This document shows positions 23,861 through 34,784 of a stretch of 64,000 nucleotides of DNA, piece by piece. The notes beneath the pieces are model-generated. The model did no database searches. It saw only the letters and a program-made list of their open reading frames with translations, and was not told where the DNA came from. Origin of the DNA: Adiantum capillus-veneris (taxonomy: Eukaryota; Streptophyta; Polypodiopsida; Polypodiales; Pteridaceae); the NCBI GenBank assembly GCA_014529385.2, contig CM043964.1:6729997-6793996 (forward strand), given 5' to 3'. The translations under genes and the position numbers were made by a program. Within the stretch, counting starts at the first letter, position 1; each line of letters starts with the position of its first letter.

Positions 23861-24602
23861 GTGGAGCTCTTTCTCAACTTCAAAGAACAATACCCTGAAA
23901 TTGTAATAAGGCAGCGGGAGTTTGAGTACATGAAGCCATATTTTTTGCGGAAATTGAGAGACCGATATACTTGCTGCTACATTTCACATGTTCAAATGTC
24001 CTTCATAAAGGATGCCATAAATCACATGCGAAGTTCTGTATTCGGTCTGCATGGAAAAGCTTGCCATTGTCAATGCAACATATGCAAAGACAATGGTGGA
24101 TGCAAGGCACCAAAAAACCCTATCAAGAGTGTAACAGCCTTATTGGACTCTATACTGTGTCCTAAATCAGATACGTCCACCTTCCATGCTCTTGCCTGCT
24201 TGAGTGGTCAATGTAAAAGGTGTGGCCCGGATAAGCTAGACTTTTGTGCTACAGAGGCTGCATTTATTGCTAAAAAGATTGTGGTGAAGATTTTTGAGGA
24301 CCTAGAAGTAGGAACTACGAGTGACGGTCTGAAGAAGAAAAGGAAAGTCTTGTCGCATAAGGAAATATCATGCCAGGATCTCTCAGTCATGTTCAAAGAA
24401 ATACATAATGCATAATTTTGTGTATAGATGGCAAGCAGAACAATATAAGGAATGTATACAAAGCTTTCCAGAAGATTTTTTTGTGTCAGTTTTGACTTTG
24501 CTGAAAATTATAGTTTCAAAGAACAAAATGAGATTCAGTCCATGCACTGGTATTCAAATCAAGTAACTATTTTTGTGCACATAGCATATTTCCGAATTGC
24601 AG
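23861..24602 (+). pseudogene. DDE-transposase-like gene, middle exon
   Basis: Opens after a good acceptor (TTTCATTGTAG) with VELFLNFKEQYPEI and continues for 184 codons. It has a Cys/His-rich zinc-binding-like segment (CHCQCNICKDNGGCKAP and CKRCGPDKLDFC). After KEIHN the frame is lost. FVYRWQAEQYKECIQ follows in another frame, and the original frame resumes at DFAENYSFKEQNEIQ, so two compensating indels are present. The order zinc-rich region, FVYRWQ, DFAENYS, EIQSMHW is typical of the family I recall. The Asp of DFAEN is a plausible first catalytic Asp of an RNase H fold; that is inference. It ends with a GT donor at 24603. Confidence 0.65.
24396..24426. repeat. 31-bp segment repeated at 25943-25973
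   Basis: AAGAAATRCATAATGCATAA followed by TTTTGTGTATA occurs twice with one mismatch. One copy is at the first frameshift of the coding region and the other is just after the final stop codon. It is a direct repeat about 1.55 kb apart. Confidence 0.9.
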
Positions 24603-24679
24603 GTAACGACATCACCCTAGATCAATATTATTTCTTTTGTATTAAGCCTTCAATAATTTCTGATTTTTATATTATGTAG

Positions 24680-24872
24680 GTGACATCCACAAGACAATTC
24701 ACTTCTTCATTTCGGATGACAAGCAACATGACACACATTTTGTTCAACACTGTTTTATGAAACATGCGAAATGGCTAAAGAAATTTGGTCTAAATATAAA
24801 ACATCATTGGGTATGGTCTGATGGAGCAGCTTCACAATTCAAAGCAAGAAGACCATTCTATTTCCTTGCCAG
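24680..24872 (+). pseudogene. DDE-transposase-like gene, catalytic-like exon
   Basis: Short exon between a 77-bp intron (24603-24679) and a 168-bp intron (24873-25040), both with GT..AG ends. It encodes HFFISDDKQHDTHFVQH and VWSDGAASQFKARRPFYFL. The SDGA.SQFK block is the most conserved part of the family and probably carries the second catalytic Asp. The frame is open throughout and the splice phases agree with both neighbours. Confidence 0.65.
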
Positions 24873-25040
24873 GTATACCATGTTCTAACAAACATTATTT
24901 GAAGGTGATTTTAATATAGAGACCTATAATAGTGGCATTAAAGTGTCTAACATCAGTAATATTATAATATGTGTTTTTTTTGGTAATTTTATTGTGCCAA
25001 GAGTATATTAATCTTCTTCTATCCATTGAATAAATTGCAG

Positions 25041-25935
25041 ATACAGTGTTTTTACGGGATGGAAAATGTCTTGGAACTTTTTTGGATCCGGACATGGTAA
25101 GGGAGAACACGACGGTGCGGGAGCAGTGATAAAAAGGTCTTTAACTCAATACCAATTGCAGCCAAACTGCCCAAAGATAGACTGTGCTACAGATGTTGTG
25201 GCATTATTGAGACGGACCTTGTCAGATGGTGCTACAGCCACCTATGCATCCCAGGCCTGTTATGTAAGCAGGATTTTTTGGGTGATTGAATTGGGAGATG
25301 TTGAAAGGGGAAAAAATTGGGATGTGAAGGCTGTAAAAAATACCCGCTCAATGCACTCTATTTCTCCATATTCAGAGCATGATACAACTGCTTTGAGAAC
25401 ACGTTCACTGTCTTGTTTCTGTAGTGCATGTAAACAGGAAAAGTGGAGGAGATGTGTGAGCAAGTCACACGTTCCTTTCTGGACATACCTTATTTTGGAG
25501 CCTACAGAAGAAGGGGAAGACGATGACGACAAAATAAATGAGGATGCAGCATATGAAGGACACTATGACACCCTCAGTCAAGCTCTTATTGTTGGTGATA
25601 ATTTTGTTGTTCCCGCACCAAATGACAATGAAGAAAAAGTGGATTTCTATATAGTGAAATGCATTGCAGCTATTCAAGAGTTTCATTCAGACGCTGAAGA
25701 TGACTAGGGCAATATCATTGGGCGAGGATCCTATGCTATCAAAGGGTTTTACTATCGTATGATAAATGAGCAGACCTACGAGCTTTTGGACAAAAAGCTA
25801 GAGGTGTTCATATATTCACATCTTGTTCGGGCAATCAAAATCCCCATGATACCCCATCCCAACAACTCAAAACTATATACAATATCACTTGATGTCAGTG
25901 AGTCTATCTACAATAGTATGCCTTTTGAGCTGTAA
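25041..25935 (+). pseudogene. DDE-transposase-like gene, last exon with one internal stop
   Basis: Begins YSVFTGWKMSWNFF, then FGSGHGKGEHDGAGAVIKR. This glycine/histidine motif follows the SDGA block in the family and may supply the remaining acidic residue. The middle part holds CFCSACKQEKWRRC and an acidic stretch. A single in-frame TAG at 25705-25707 comes after HSDAEDD. The same frame then stays open for 75 more codons (GFYYRMINEQTYELLDKKLE) to a TAA at 25933-25935. Whether this is a nonsense mutation or the true end cannot be told from one copy. The clean, protein-like tail argues for a recent mutation. Confidence 0.6.
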
Positions 25936-25989
25936 CCATCTTAAGAAATGCATAATGCATAATTTTGTGTATATCTGCCTATTACTGTA

Positions 25990-27135
<1,146 letters not shown>

Positions 27136-27506
27136 CTCACTCTCTCTTTTTATTTGCAATATACTTCAAATACAGAATACAACGTATTTCCATGCAACTT
27201 GCTTGTAAATGTATTATACATGAATTCTGTTACATTGATTGAGCCTTTTGGCTGAGTAATTCTCCATTTACATCCATCGACAAAAACATACATCGACAAA
27301 AAAATACATCGACAAAAGTCACCCACTTCATAGACTTTATGAAGCTTTCTTTTTATATAAAAATCTATTCCTTTCTTCTTGAAAAAGTCAATCCGCCATT
27401 TCCAATAAAAACGACGCACATAGGTGTCGTCAGGTTGTCCGTCTGCATAAATTACAGTCCTCTTTGTATACTCAATTCTGTCCTTAGAGTACAACCAGTG
27501 TGCCAG
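27136..27506 (-). other. 3' flank of the phosphatase-like gene
   Basis: Between the microsatellites and the phosphatase-like frame. A 114-codon open frame (27494-27150) contains YVRRFYWKWRIDFFKKKG, but I match it to no family. It may be a frameshifted tail of the upstream gene or chance. Confidence 0.3.
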
Positions 27507-28198
27507 CTAGTTTATGACAGTGGTTGACAGAAAACAGGCGCGCACTTCTTTAGACTTCTTTTCTAGCTTGGGAAAAACAAGAAATGACCCCAATGGATTA
27601 AACATTAGCTTATATCCAGAATCATCAAAGATAAGTGTGTCAGGTGGTAGGTCAGGAAAATTTTCGAGATTCTTGTGGAACACCGGTTTATCTGTCGCGC
27701 CCAATTTAAAAGGGTCCCTTGTGCACTGCGCCTGACTTACCACTCTATTGAATCTTTTGTGGTGGTCAGGGAACACTGTCGTCGCTAGCGTGCGTTTGAG
27801 ATTCTCAAACTCGCAGCAACTCCATATCCACACTTCGAACCATCTGAAACAAAAATTCAGAAACACTTCTGCATCGGGCCTTACCCAAAACTGTGTATCC
27901 CCTTCAACAACATACCGCATTTATGGCCAGTGGGGCAATTCTTCACCATATTTTCCATCAAATTTCTTGAGCAGTAATCCATTAAGGTCCAAAATGAGAA
28001 GCCTACGTTGGACGCTCAACGGAGGTGGCGGCCTTGGCCATATCAGTGGGATTCTTTTAATTAGTCTATACCATAGAGGAAACACGAGCACTGCAAGAGA
28101 CAACATGCAATTCCATATTGCATGAATGTCAGCCCTGCCATTCTGCTTGTCAGCCCTGAACCTATCTGCAAGGCGCCATTCTTCAACTGAAAACATAT
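27507..28198 (-). pseudogene. NIF/FCP1-type HAD phosphatase-like gene, one in-frame stop
   Basis: Resembles the plant family of NLI-interacting-factor-like (FCP1 homology) phosphatases, which act on phosphoproteins. It opens after an acceptor (TTTTGCATCTGCAG) and reads VEEWRLADRFRAD, then the HAD motif I region LLILDLNGLLL, then GEELPHWP and an in-frame TAA at 27921-27923. It continues in the same frame with DTQFWVRPDAEVFLNFCFRW and FEVWIWSC. Motif III is LIFDDSGYKLMFNP. It ends at 27507. Motif I is DLNG, a known variant in plants and possibly altered in activity. The single TAA lies between motif I and the FEVWIWS strand, so the copy is probably inactive. The upstream exon is not certain; the zinc-protein gene at 28396-29401 could belong to it. 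Confidence 0.7.
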
Positions 28199-28395
28199 CT
28201 GCAGATGCAAAATTACACAAGACTCAAATTTAAATATGCAGTTAGGACATATCAATAGATTGAAATCATACAATAAAAACACACAATGTTCAAAAATTAG
28301 GCACAAGATGAAAGAGACGTCGAATGGGAAAGAAAGCTATATTAATTTCAGAAGTGGTTACATAAAAAGAAACATGGGGGGGGAAAACTATAATC

Positions 28396-29401
28396 TTTTG
28401 CAGGCTCTGGGTTTAGGGTCAGAACTTGTGCCGGTATTCTGCATCTCCTTAGTGTCTTCTATGTCCATCTCCTCTTCTGGCTGCCCCTGGGTCTCTTCCT
28501 CTTCCTTGCTTTTTTGCTCCATTTCAGGCTTCTCATCTCCAGTCTTCTCGATTTTTTTTCTTTTTGCCTTTCTTATATGCTGAGCAAGGGTCTCCTCGGA
28601 ACTTCCCTCCAGCCTGACATCTACACGACCATCAGCTTTAGAAAGCTATGCAGCAAGAGATCACTTATTAGAGCCATAATCAATGAAAAAACTTACTCTT
28701 TCCACGTTGGCCTCGTTTTCTCGGGGTCTTTGATCTTGTCACCCGCACGCTGTCTAGCAACACATCGTCTTCCTCATTCTGGGTTTTCTCTTCAGCACCA
28801 GTCGTACTCTGCTCCTTTACCTCAAAGTTTTGTTCTTCTTTTGTTGTTTCCGAAACAGGTTTCTCAGCATTACCAGGGACATTTTCATCAAGCAATACCT
28901 CCACAGGTGTCTTGTATGCAGGCGTCACTGCATCGTTTCCTGTGTCTTTACCGGCAGTAGTTCTGAAGCAGCTTGACTTTGAAAAAACATCAGAGAAGAC
29001 AAAAATCAACCACCTGATTACCCATTGAAACAATTTTCTCACCTGTTTTCGGGCATGGTTCAACTGGCTTCTTCTTTACAAGGGATTGGTCTTCTGCAGA
29101 AATAACTCCGAGGCAATCCTTAAGCATGCACTTTCCTTTCTCAGCCAAGTGAGCATAGCAGAATGCATGGTCTGCATGTGAACAAGGCAATAGAACAACA
29201 TGTCTTGAGCGATTGTGATCATGAATTTCTACACCACAAGCATTGCACACATCAATGAGAACAACACTATGTCCAGGAGCTGTTACTCGTGCAGGCAAGA
29301 CTATGGTTTCAGGTAGCATTGGTTGACTAATCATGCCTGTCACAAACGTGACATAGAGACCAAAGGTTTCCTCACGGTCCAAGCATTTGGATAATTCTTC
29401 C
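28396..29401 (-). CDS. Zinc-binding, Lys/Glu-rich protein, 5' end missing
   Basis: Three exons with sound splice sites. The first (29401-29043) follows TTGCCTACAG. It has a Cys/His cluster (CNACGVEIHDHNRSRHVVLL, then PCSHADHAFCYAH and CMLKDC) that looks like a RING- or B-box-like zinc fold, and it ends at a GTGAGA donor. The second (about 28962-28697) is acidic with a basic end (VTRSKTPRKRGQRGK) and a GTAAGT donor. The third (about 28638-28396) is Lys/Glu-rich with a nuclear-signal-like HIRKAKRKKIEK, and ends in TAG. No frame break is visible in these exons. The start codon is not found: upstream of 29402 there is intron-like sequence and then repeats. I cannot name the protein. It may be an N-terminal portion of, or a neighbour to, the phosphatase-like gene. 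Confidence 0.55.
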
Positions 29402-29439
29402 TGTAGGCAAGAGATCTTTGTTATCAGACAATGTCAAAC

Positions 29440-29795
29440 AGGTATAAAATCGGTATGAATTCTTGAAAATCGGTATAATGATGTTATCATACCGGTATGA
29501 TTACATCCTGCTGGTATGATGTTATCCCACTCGTATAATGTTATTATACTGGATAGTATAACATCATACCGGTAGGATAACATCCGATAACATCATACCG
29601 GTAGGATAACATCCGGTAACATCATACCGGTAGGATAACAGTATACCGAAAGCATAATATCAAACCGGTTGTATTTTATCATACCGGTTGGATCTAACCA
29701 TACCGATCGGATGTAACCATACCAGTAGGATGTTATCATACTGGTAGGATTATCTCTGAAATCCTACTGGTAAGATAACATCCTACCGGTAGGAT
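29440..29795. repeat. Degenerate array of ATACCGGTAGGATAACATC units
   Basis: About fifteen imperfect copies, in both orientations, of a unit centred on the palindrome TACCGGTA (for example ATACCGGTAGGATAACATCC). Copies carry variants such as TACTGGTA. The right end coincides with the start of the family-B gag sequence. Confidence 0.9.
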
Positions 29796-30720
29796 ATATA
29801 AAAAAGGGAAGAAAAAGGCGAGAAAGAGGTCACCCTTTTCTCCATCTTCCTCAAATTCTTCCTTTTCTGAAGAAAGTGATGGTGCATCTTTCGAACCACC
29901 AAAAAGAAGAGGCCATAGGAAATCCTATGCCGCATGGAAGAGGTTGTCCAAGCTCAAAAAGTTCAAAGAGGGAGGAAGGAACATCTCTTTCCTTACCTAT
30001 GATGGCACCTTTGGTGCTACGGACAAAGTCTTGGCCTTCATTCAAGAATTCAATGCGGCGTTTGGAGGTGAGGGCTTCACGGAGTCCTCTAAGCTATGCC
30101 ATGTAGCTATGCATTTGCAAAAGTCCGCCAGGCAATGGTGGTCTAGCCTACGGGCGAACGATGAAGCTCATGAACATGGAAAGCTTTAAGAGCTTCCATC
30201 ATGAAGCAGTTTTTAGCTAAGGATGCCAAAGACAAAGTACTCACCGAATGGCGAAGCTTGAAGCTGTCTCCCTACAAATCTATTCACAAATATGTAGAAA
30301 AGTTTTGGGACTTACATCTCAAAGCCACCGTCTTCAAAAAGATGGATTTTGGAGAGCAAAAACAACAATTTTGTGTGGGTCTAATTGAAGATATGGCGGA
30401 GTATGCTAACTCCCAAAGGCCACGCACCATATCTGCGGTCATACACCATACCATGGTGGCTTCACAAATCAATTTTCAACAAGGGGTTAAGAGAAATCTT
30501 AAGCCCATGGAGAACAAGGACCGAGCCTAAGGGGAAGGACACTATCCAAAAGTCTCCTAAAGGCAACACCAACAACAACAAAGCTAAGGAGAAGGGAGTT
30601 TATAAAGGCAAAAATAAACTCTCTCCTGAAGAGCTAGAGCATTATCGTAAAGATAACCGTTGTTTTAAGTGCAGGGAGCAAGGACATGCTTATCGTACTT
30701 GCCCCCACAAGAATACATGA
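29796..30720 (+). pseudogene. gag: Ty3/gypsy family B gag
   Basis: The capsid region begins near a Lys-rich N-terminus and shows ISFLTYDGTFGATDKVLAFI and SARQWWSSLRAND. A stop and frame change follow at about 30180-30200. The rest of the capsid is LTEWRSLKLSPYKSIHKYVE and FGEQKQQFCVGLIEDM. After another frame change near 30530 comes a Lys-rich linker, then the zinc knuckle CFKCREQGHAYRTC at about 30661-30702. It ends with TGA at 30718-30720. The start codon is not determined, because the 5' end abuts the ACCGGT repeats. It is a different family from A/C, on the plus strand. Confidence 0.82.
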
Positions 30721-30741
30721 AATGATCCTCCTAGAGCTATC

Positions 30742-31286
30742 TTGGTCGAAATCCAAGAAGAGGATGCTCACCACAAAGGATCTCCTCTATGCCATGTTTG
30801 GGGAAAGGTAAGAGAACATGATGCTTTTGTTCTCTTTGACCCTGGTTCTACTCACAATTTCATATCCACAGAGTTGGCCACCAAGCTGGGCATCCAAGTC
30901 TATGAGATGGGAGATGTCCTACCCGACGATGGTGCTTTCAAGGGGCAAGAAGATTCAGTCACTCCCTTAATTGAGAAATTGAGGCTCCATGTCCAAAGCT
31001 ATGTGGACAAGGAGGACTTCTTTATCTCTCCTCTCAAGCATGAGGATGTGATCCTAGGGGCACCATGGTTTGATTGCATGGCTGTCAATGTTAAATTCCC
31101 TGAAAGGCAAATCTACTTTAGGTTCAGGGAAAACGATATGTACATAGATGCTAAGGAGTTGAGTAACACCATACCCATTGTACATACACAAGCTTTCAAT
31201 AAGTCAATAAAGAGCTCTATTTCCGTGTATATGATTTTTGTTAAAGATTCTCAAAATGAAACTAATGCTTTAGCAAAAGAAAATAT
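30742..31286 (+). pseudogene. pol: Ty3/gypsy family B protease, cut by a family-A LTR
   Basis: Retropepsin-like domain, in the same frame as the preceding zinc knuckle. The active-site segment is FVLFDPGSTHNFIST, where most relatives have D[S/T]GST. The sequence VILGAPWFDCMAVNV follows at the usual distance. The frame is open to 31286, where the LTR start TGATAGCC interrupts before any reverse transcriptase. The DPG in place of DSG/DTG may impair activity. Confidence 0.82.
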
Positions 31287-32329
31287 TGATAGCCCTTTTT
31301 CAGCTCTCTGTAATCGCCATAATGAGTTACCTCACCCTACCAAAATCACCTAAACATTGTGGCTATTCTTACCTTTTCATTGTACATAGGCGTGTGTGAG
31401 TTAGGGGACTTTCCCCATATCTTCTTAAAACCCTCAGTCACTGAGCTAGTTGAGCCAAAAAAATAAATAAAATCAAAACAATTAAATATATTATGGCCCA
31501 TATTTGTGTATATATTTCATTGTAGATAAGGTCTAAATATAGGGAATTTTCATAATTATTTTGGTATTTATTTAAATATTTCTACCTAGGTGTGCGTTAT
31601 TTTTCTATATGCTATGTACATTTACTCACCATTACCATAAATGTTTTTACCTATGTATTCTATAAAAAATCATTTCATGCAAGCTTCTCTTATTTTTGGG
31701 CGAGAATCCACTCCCAGGAAAAACCTCAAAAATACCTTTCACCATCAGTCGTTGCCTTTCACTAAATTCCTATTTCTTAGAGGTATTTTTTCTTATCTCT
31801 TGTAAATAAATATACTTCAATAAAAACAAATGAGGGTCCCCTCATTTGATTCCTTATATTTTCATATATCTCTTTTTTCCATTTTATATTTATATATAGC
31901 TGACACTATTCTACATTCCATGAATAGTTTATATACTAGCCTGTTATTTCCCATTATATCCATGTATTATATTTATGCATAATCCACAACCATGCATGTT
32001 TTAATATCCCTAAGAATCAATTAGATCATGCTCTCATGCAAGGAGGGGCTCACCTTTAGAGCCATATGCAAATTCAACAAAAGGGGGCCATTGAAGACTT
32101 TGTTGTGAAGAAAAACACGTATTTTTGTGGGATTTTTTATATCTATCTCCACTCCGAATTTGAAGCGGTGGTCAAAAGCGAAAATGTGGAACAAGAGCTG
32201 AATAATCACCTCAAAAATGTTGGTGAATTTTTAAGAAACCACCGGTGAGCTAGAATTTTTTGAGTGGACCCTAATCTTTCCACTTTTCTCACAAGTAGCC
32301 CATAGTCTTCTCTCACCTCTTTCCACACT

Positions 32330-32360
<31 letters not shown>

Positions 32361-32386
32361 TCATTCCTCTCAATCCCTCACTCAAA
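31287..32386 (+). repeat. Partial 5' LTR of D
   Basis: Starts TGATAGCC and follows 47505-48585 closely, including an (AC)n run at 32333-32360. It ends in the 5-bp stretch TCAAA (32382-32386), from which the sequence continues as protease coding sequence. Confidence 0.85.
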
Positions 32387-34453
32387 GTCAAGATGGCAGA
32401 CAATAGCAAGGCTAGGTGTGTAGGCATTTGTAAAAATGTTTTTGTGGAGGCCTTTGGCATTAGGAAGGTGGTGGATTTTTATGTTGTGTCGACGAAGGGA
32501 AGTGTCTATGCATTTATCCTTGGAAGAACATGGCTAATGAAAATGCGAGCTTTGAAGGATTGGGAGAGTGGGAAGTTAATTTGTCAGAATGACAATCATA
32601 AGAAGGTTGTCTTTGACATGAAGGAGCAACGCCAAGAGGAGCTCCATGAAGAATCATCTCAAAGTGAGACGGAAGAAGATTGGACCGATAACACTTCAGA
32701 AGAAGAAAGTAGCGGTAGCATTACTGAAGTGAAGTCTTCCATCAAAGTCATGGGGGTAAGGTTTAAGCCAACTTACCAAGAGACCTCTTGTCAAGGTTTG
32801 GAGGAGGTAGGTTTCAAGAGAACCAAAATGTGGAAGATGAAGGAATGTTAGAAGGTATGTTGTCTACAACACTTACAAAGGATGAAAGAGAGGAGTTCAA
32901 AGGTGTGTTAAGAAAATTTCCTAAGATTTGTGCTAAAGACTACACCGACGTGCGTGGAGTAGATGGTGTTCAACACAAGATCGAGATAAACCAGAGGCCA
33001 AACCTAAAGCTCAAAAGCTACGAAGGCTAGGAGTCATCAAGGAGCAGGATTTACTTAAGGAGGTAAGAAAGCTTCTAGCAGGAGGTTTTTTTTATCCAGT
33101 GGAGAATTCGGAGTGGGTCTCTCCTGTTGTTGTCACTCCCAAGACGAACGGCAAGTGGAGGGTGTGTGTGGATTACCGTCCACTAAATGAGGCAACAAAA
33201 AGAGATCACTTTCCCCTACCATTTCAGGATGAGATATTGAATGAGGTAGCTGGTCATGAGAAGTACACTGTGTGTGATGGCTACTCAGGTTACTTTCAAA
33301 TAGGGATTGCATTGGAGGATCAATTGAAAACAACCTTCATCCCTCCCTGGGGTTGTTATGCTTTTAGAGTCATGCCTTTTGGCTTGACAAATACTCTTGC
33401 AACTTTCCAACGTTTCATGAACATGGTGTTTCAAGCATTCTTTGGAAAGTCAATTAGGGTGTTCATTGAGGATTTCTGCATTTATAGCTCAAAATCATTA
33501 CATCTACAAAGGGTAGAAGAAGGTTTAAAGAAGCTCTACGACATGGGAGGTCAACTCAACCCCGACAAGTGTCACATAGGTGAGGATGAAGTGATCTTGC
33601 TTGGTCACAAGGTTTCCTATAAAGGCATTGAGGTGGATCCTTCAAAGGCAAAGGCTCTTATTGAGCTCATGTCACCCAAGAATCTCAAAGAGGTCATTTG
33701 ATTCAATTAAAAGGTGAAGTATATGTAAGGATTCATTCACTTAGCTTCGGAGTTGCTTCACCCTTTGCAAAAGTTGACACAACAAGTAGAATTTGCATGG
33801 TCTGATGATCTTGAAGAGTACTTTTGTAACATTAAAGTCATCTTATCAGAGCTATAAACACTCATGCCTCCTTGTTGGGAGTACACATGCTTTGTTAGCT
33901 CTAGTGTTGGGAAAGAAACAATTGGTGTGGTTTTTCTACAACAAGATCCCCATAGTACTCGGATGCGACCCATCTACTTTGCTAGTAGGGTAATGAATGC
34001 TTTGGAGAGAGGCTATAGGGAGGCAGAACTCATGATGCTTTCTCTCATGTTTCCAGTGAGAAAGTTTAGGTCCTACTTGATACCAAAACCTTTTGTAATT
34101 CTCACTGTAGAAAATTTGTGTCCTTGGGTGTCATCTCAAATGAATCTTAGTACTAGGATCTCAAAGTGGATTATGGAGTTGCAAGAGTTCCAATACTCTT
34201 TCAAGGTAGAAGATAGTGTGCGTTCACAATTGGCAGGGATCCTTACTTGTAGGGTACATGAGAACGAGATTAAGGTGCCTGAAATAAAGACCCTACCATT
34301 GCTACCACCAAAAAGTATTCCTAATGCTTTTACCTTGTTCTTTCATGGAGCTTTTCGACGAGCCACAGGAAGAGTAGGGGGAGGGCTAGTGTTTTTCAAC
34401 CCAAGTGGAGAGGTGGTCATGAAAGAGAAGTTCAATCTACCAGGTTCAACTAG
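32387..34453 (+). pseudogene. pol: D pol: protease, reverse transcriptase, RNase H (broken)
   Basis: Protease tail (FILGRTWLMKMRAL) from 32395, then the linker to 32851. A frame change leads to 33030, and the RT palm is open at 33099-33701 with VSPVVVTPKTNGKWRVCVDY and VMPFGLTNTLATFQ. The active-site box is VFIEDFCIYSS, so the first Asp is Glu. TGA and TAA follow before RNase H (33702-34330), and the archaeal-type RNase H starts with LFFHGAFRRATG, the catalytic Asp being His. The reading is cut at 34453 by insertion of C in the STSNNEAEY codons, and it resumes at 45732. Unlike A1/A2 it lacks the TAA in the ELHEE segment and the FIDV change. Confidence 0.85.
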
Positions 34454-34712
34454 TGAGGCGGTCCGGGGCGGGCAGCAAGAAGAGAAACCTCTAGACACTC
34501 TTCAAGGCTCCCGTGCTGCTCAATGGGGCTGGGGCACAACACAACACAAACCAAAACAACAAACCCACAGCCAAATCCCAACTACACAAGGGGCACCACC
34601 TAGTTTAAGAGCGAACTAGGACGCAAAAGAGGAGAATCGTTAGAGCAACCCACAAACAAGCAAGGAATTTACACTAACCCTAACACCAATGGAACACTCT
34701 CACACACTAAAA

Positions 34713-34784
<72 letters not shown>

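Noticed and set aside
27150-27494. A 114-codon frame downstream of the phosphatase-like gene as an independent gene
   Set aside because: No recognisable motif, and it runs into microsatellite-flanking sequence. Kept only as a flank note.
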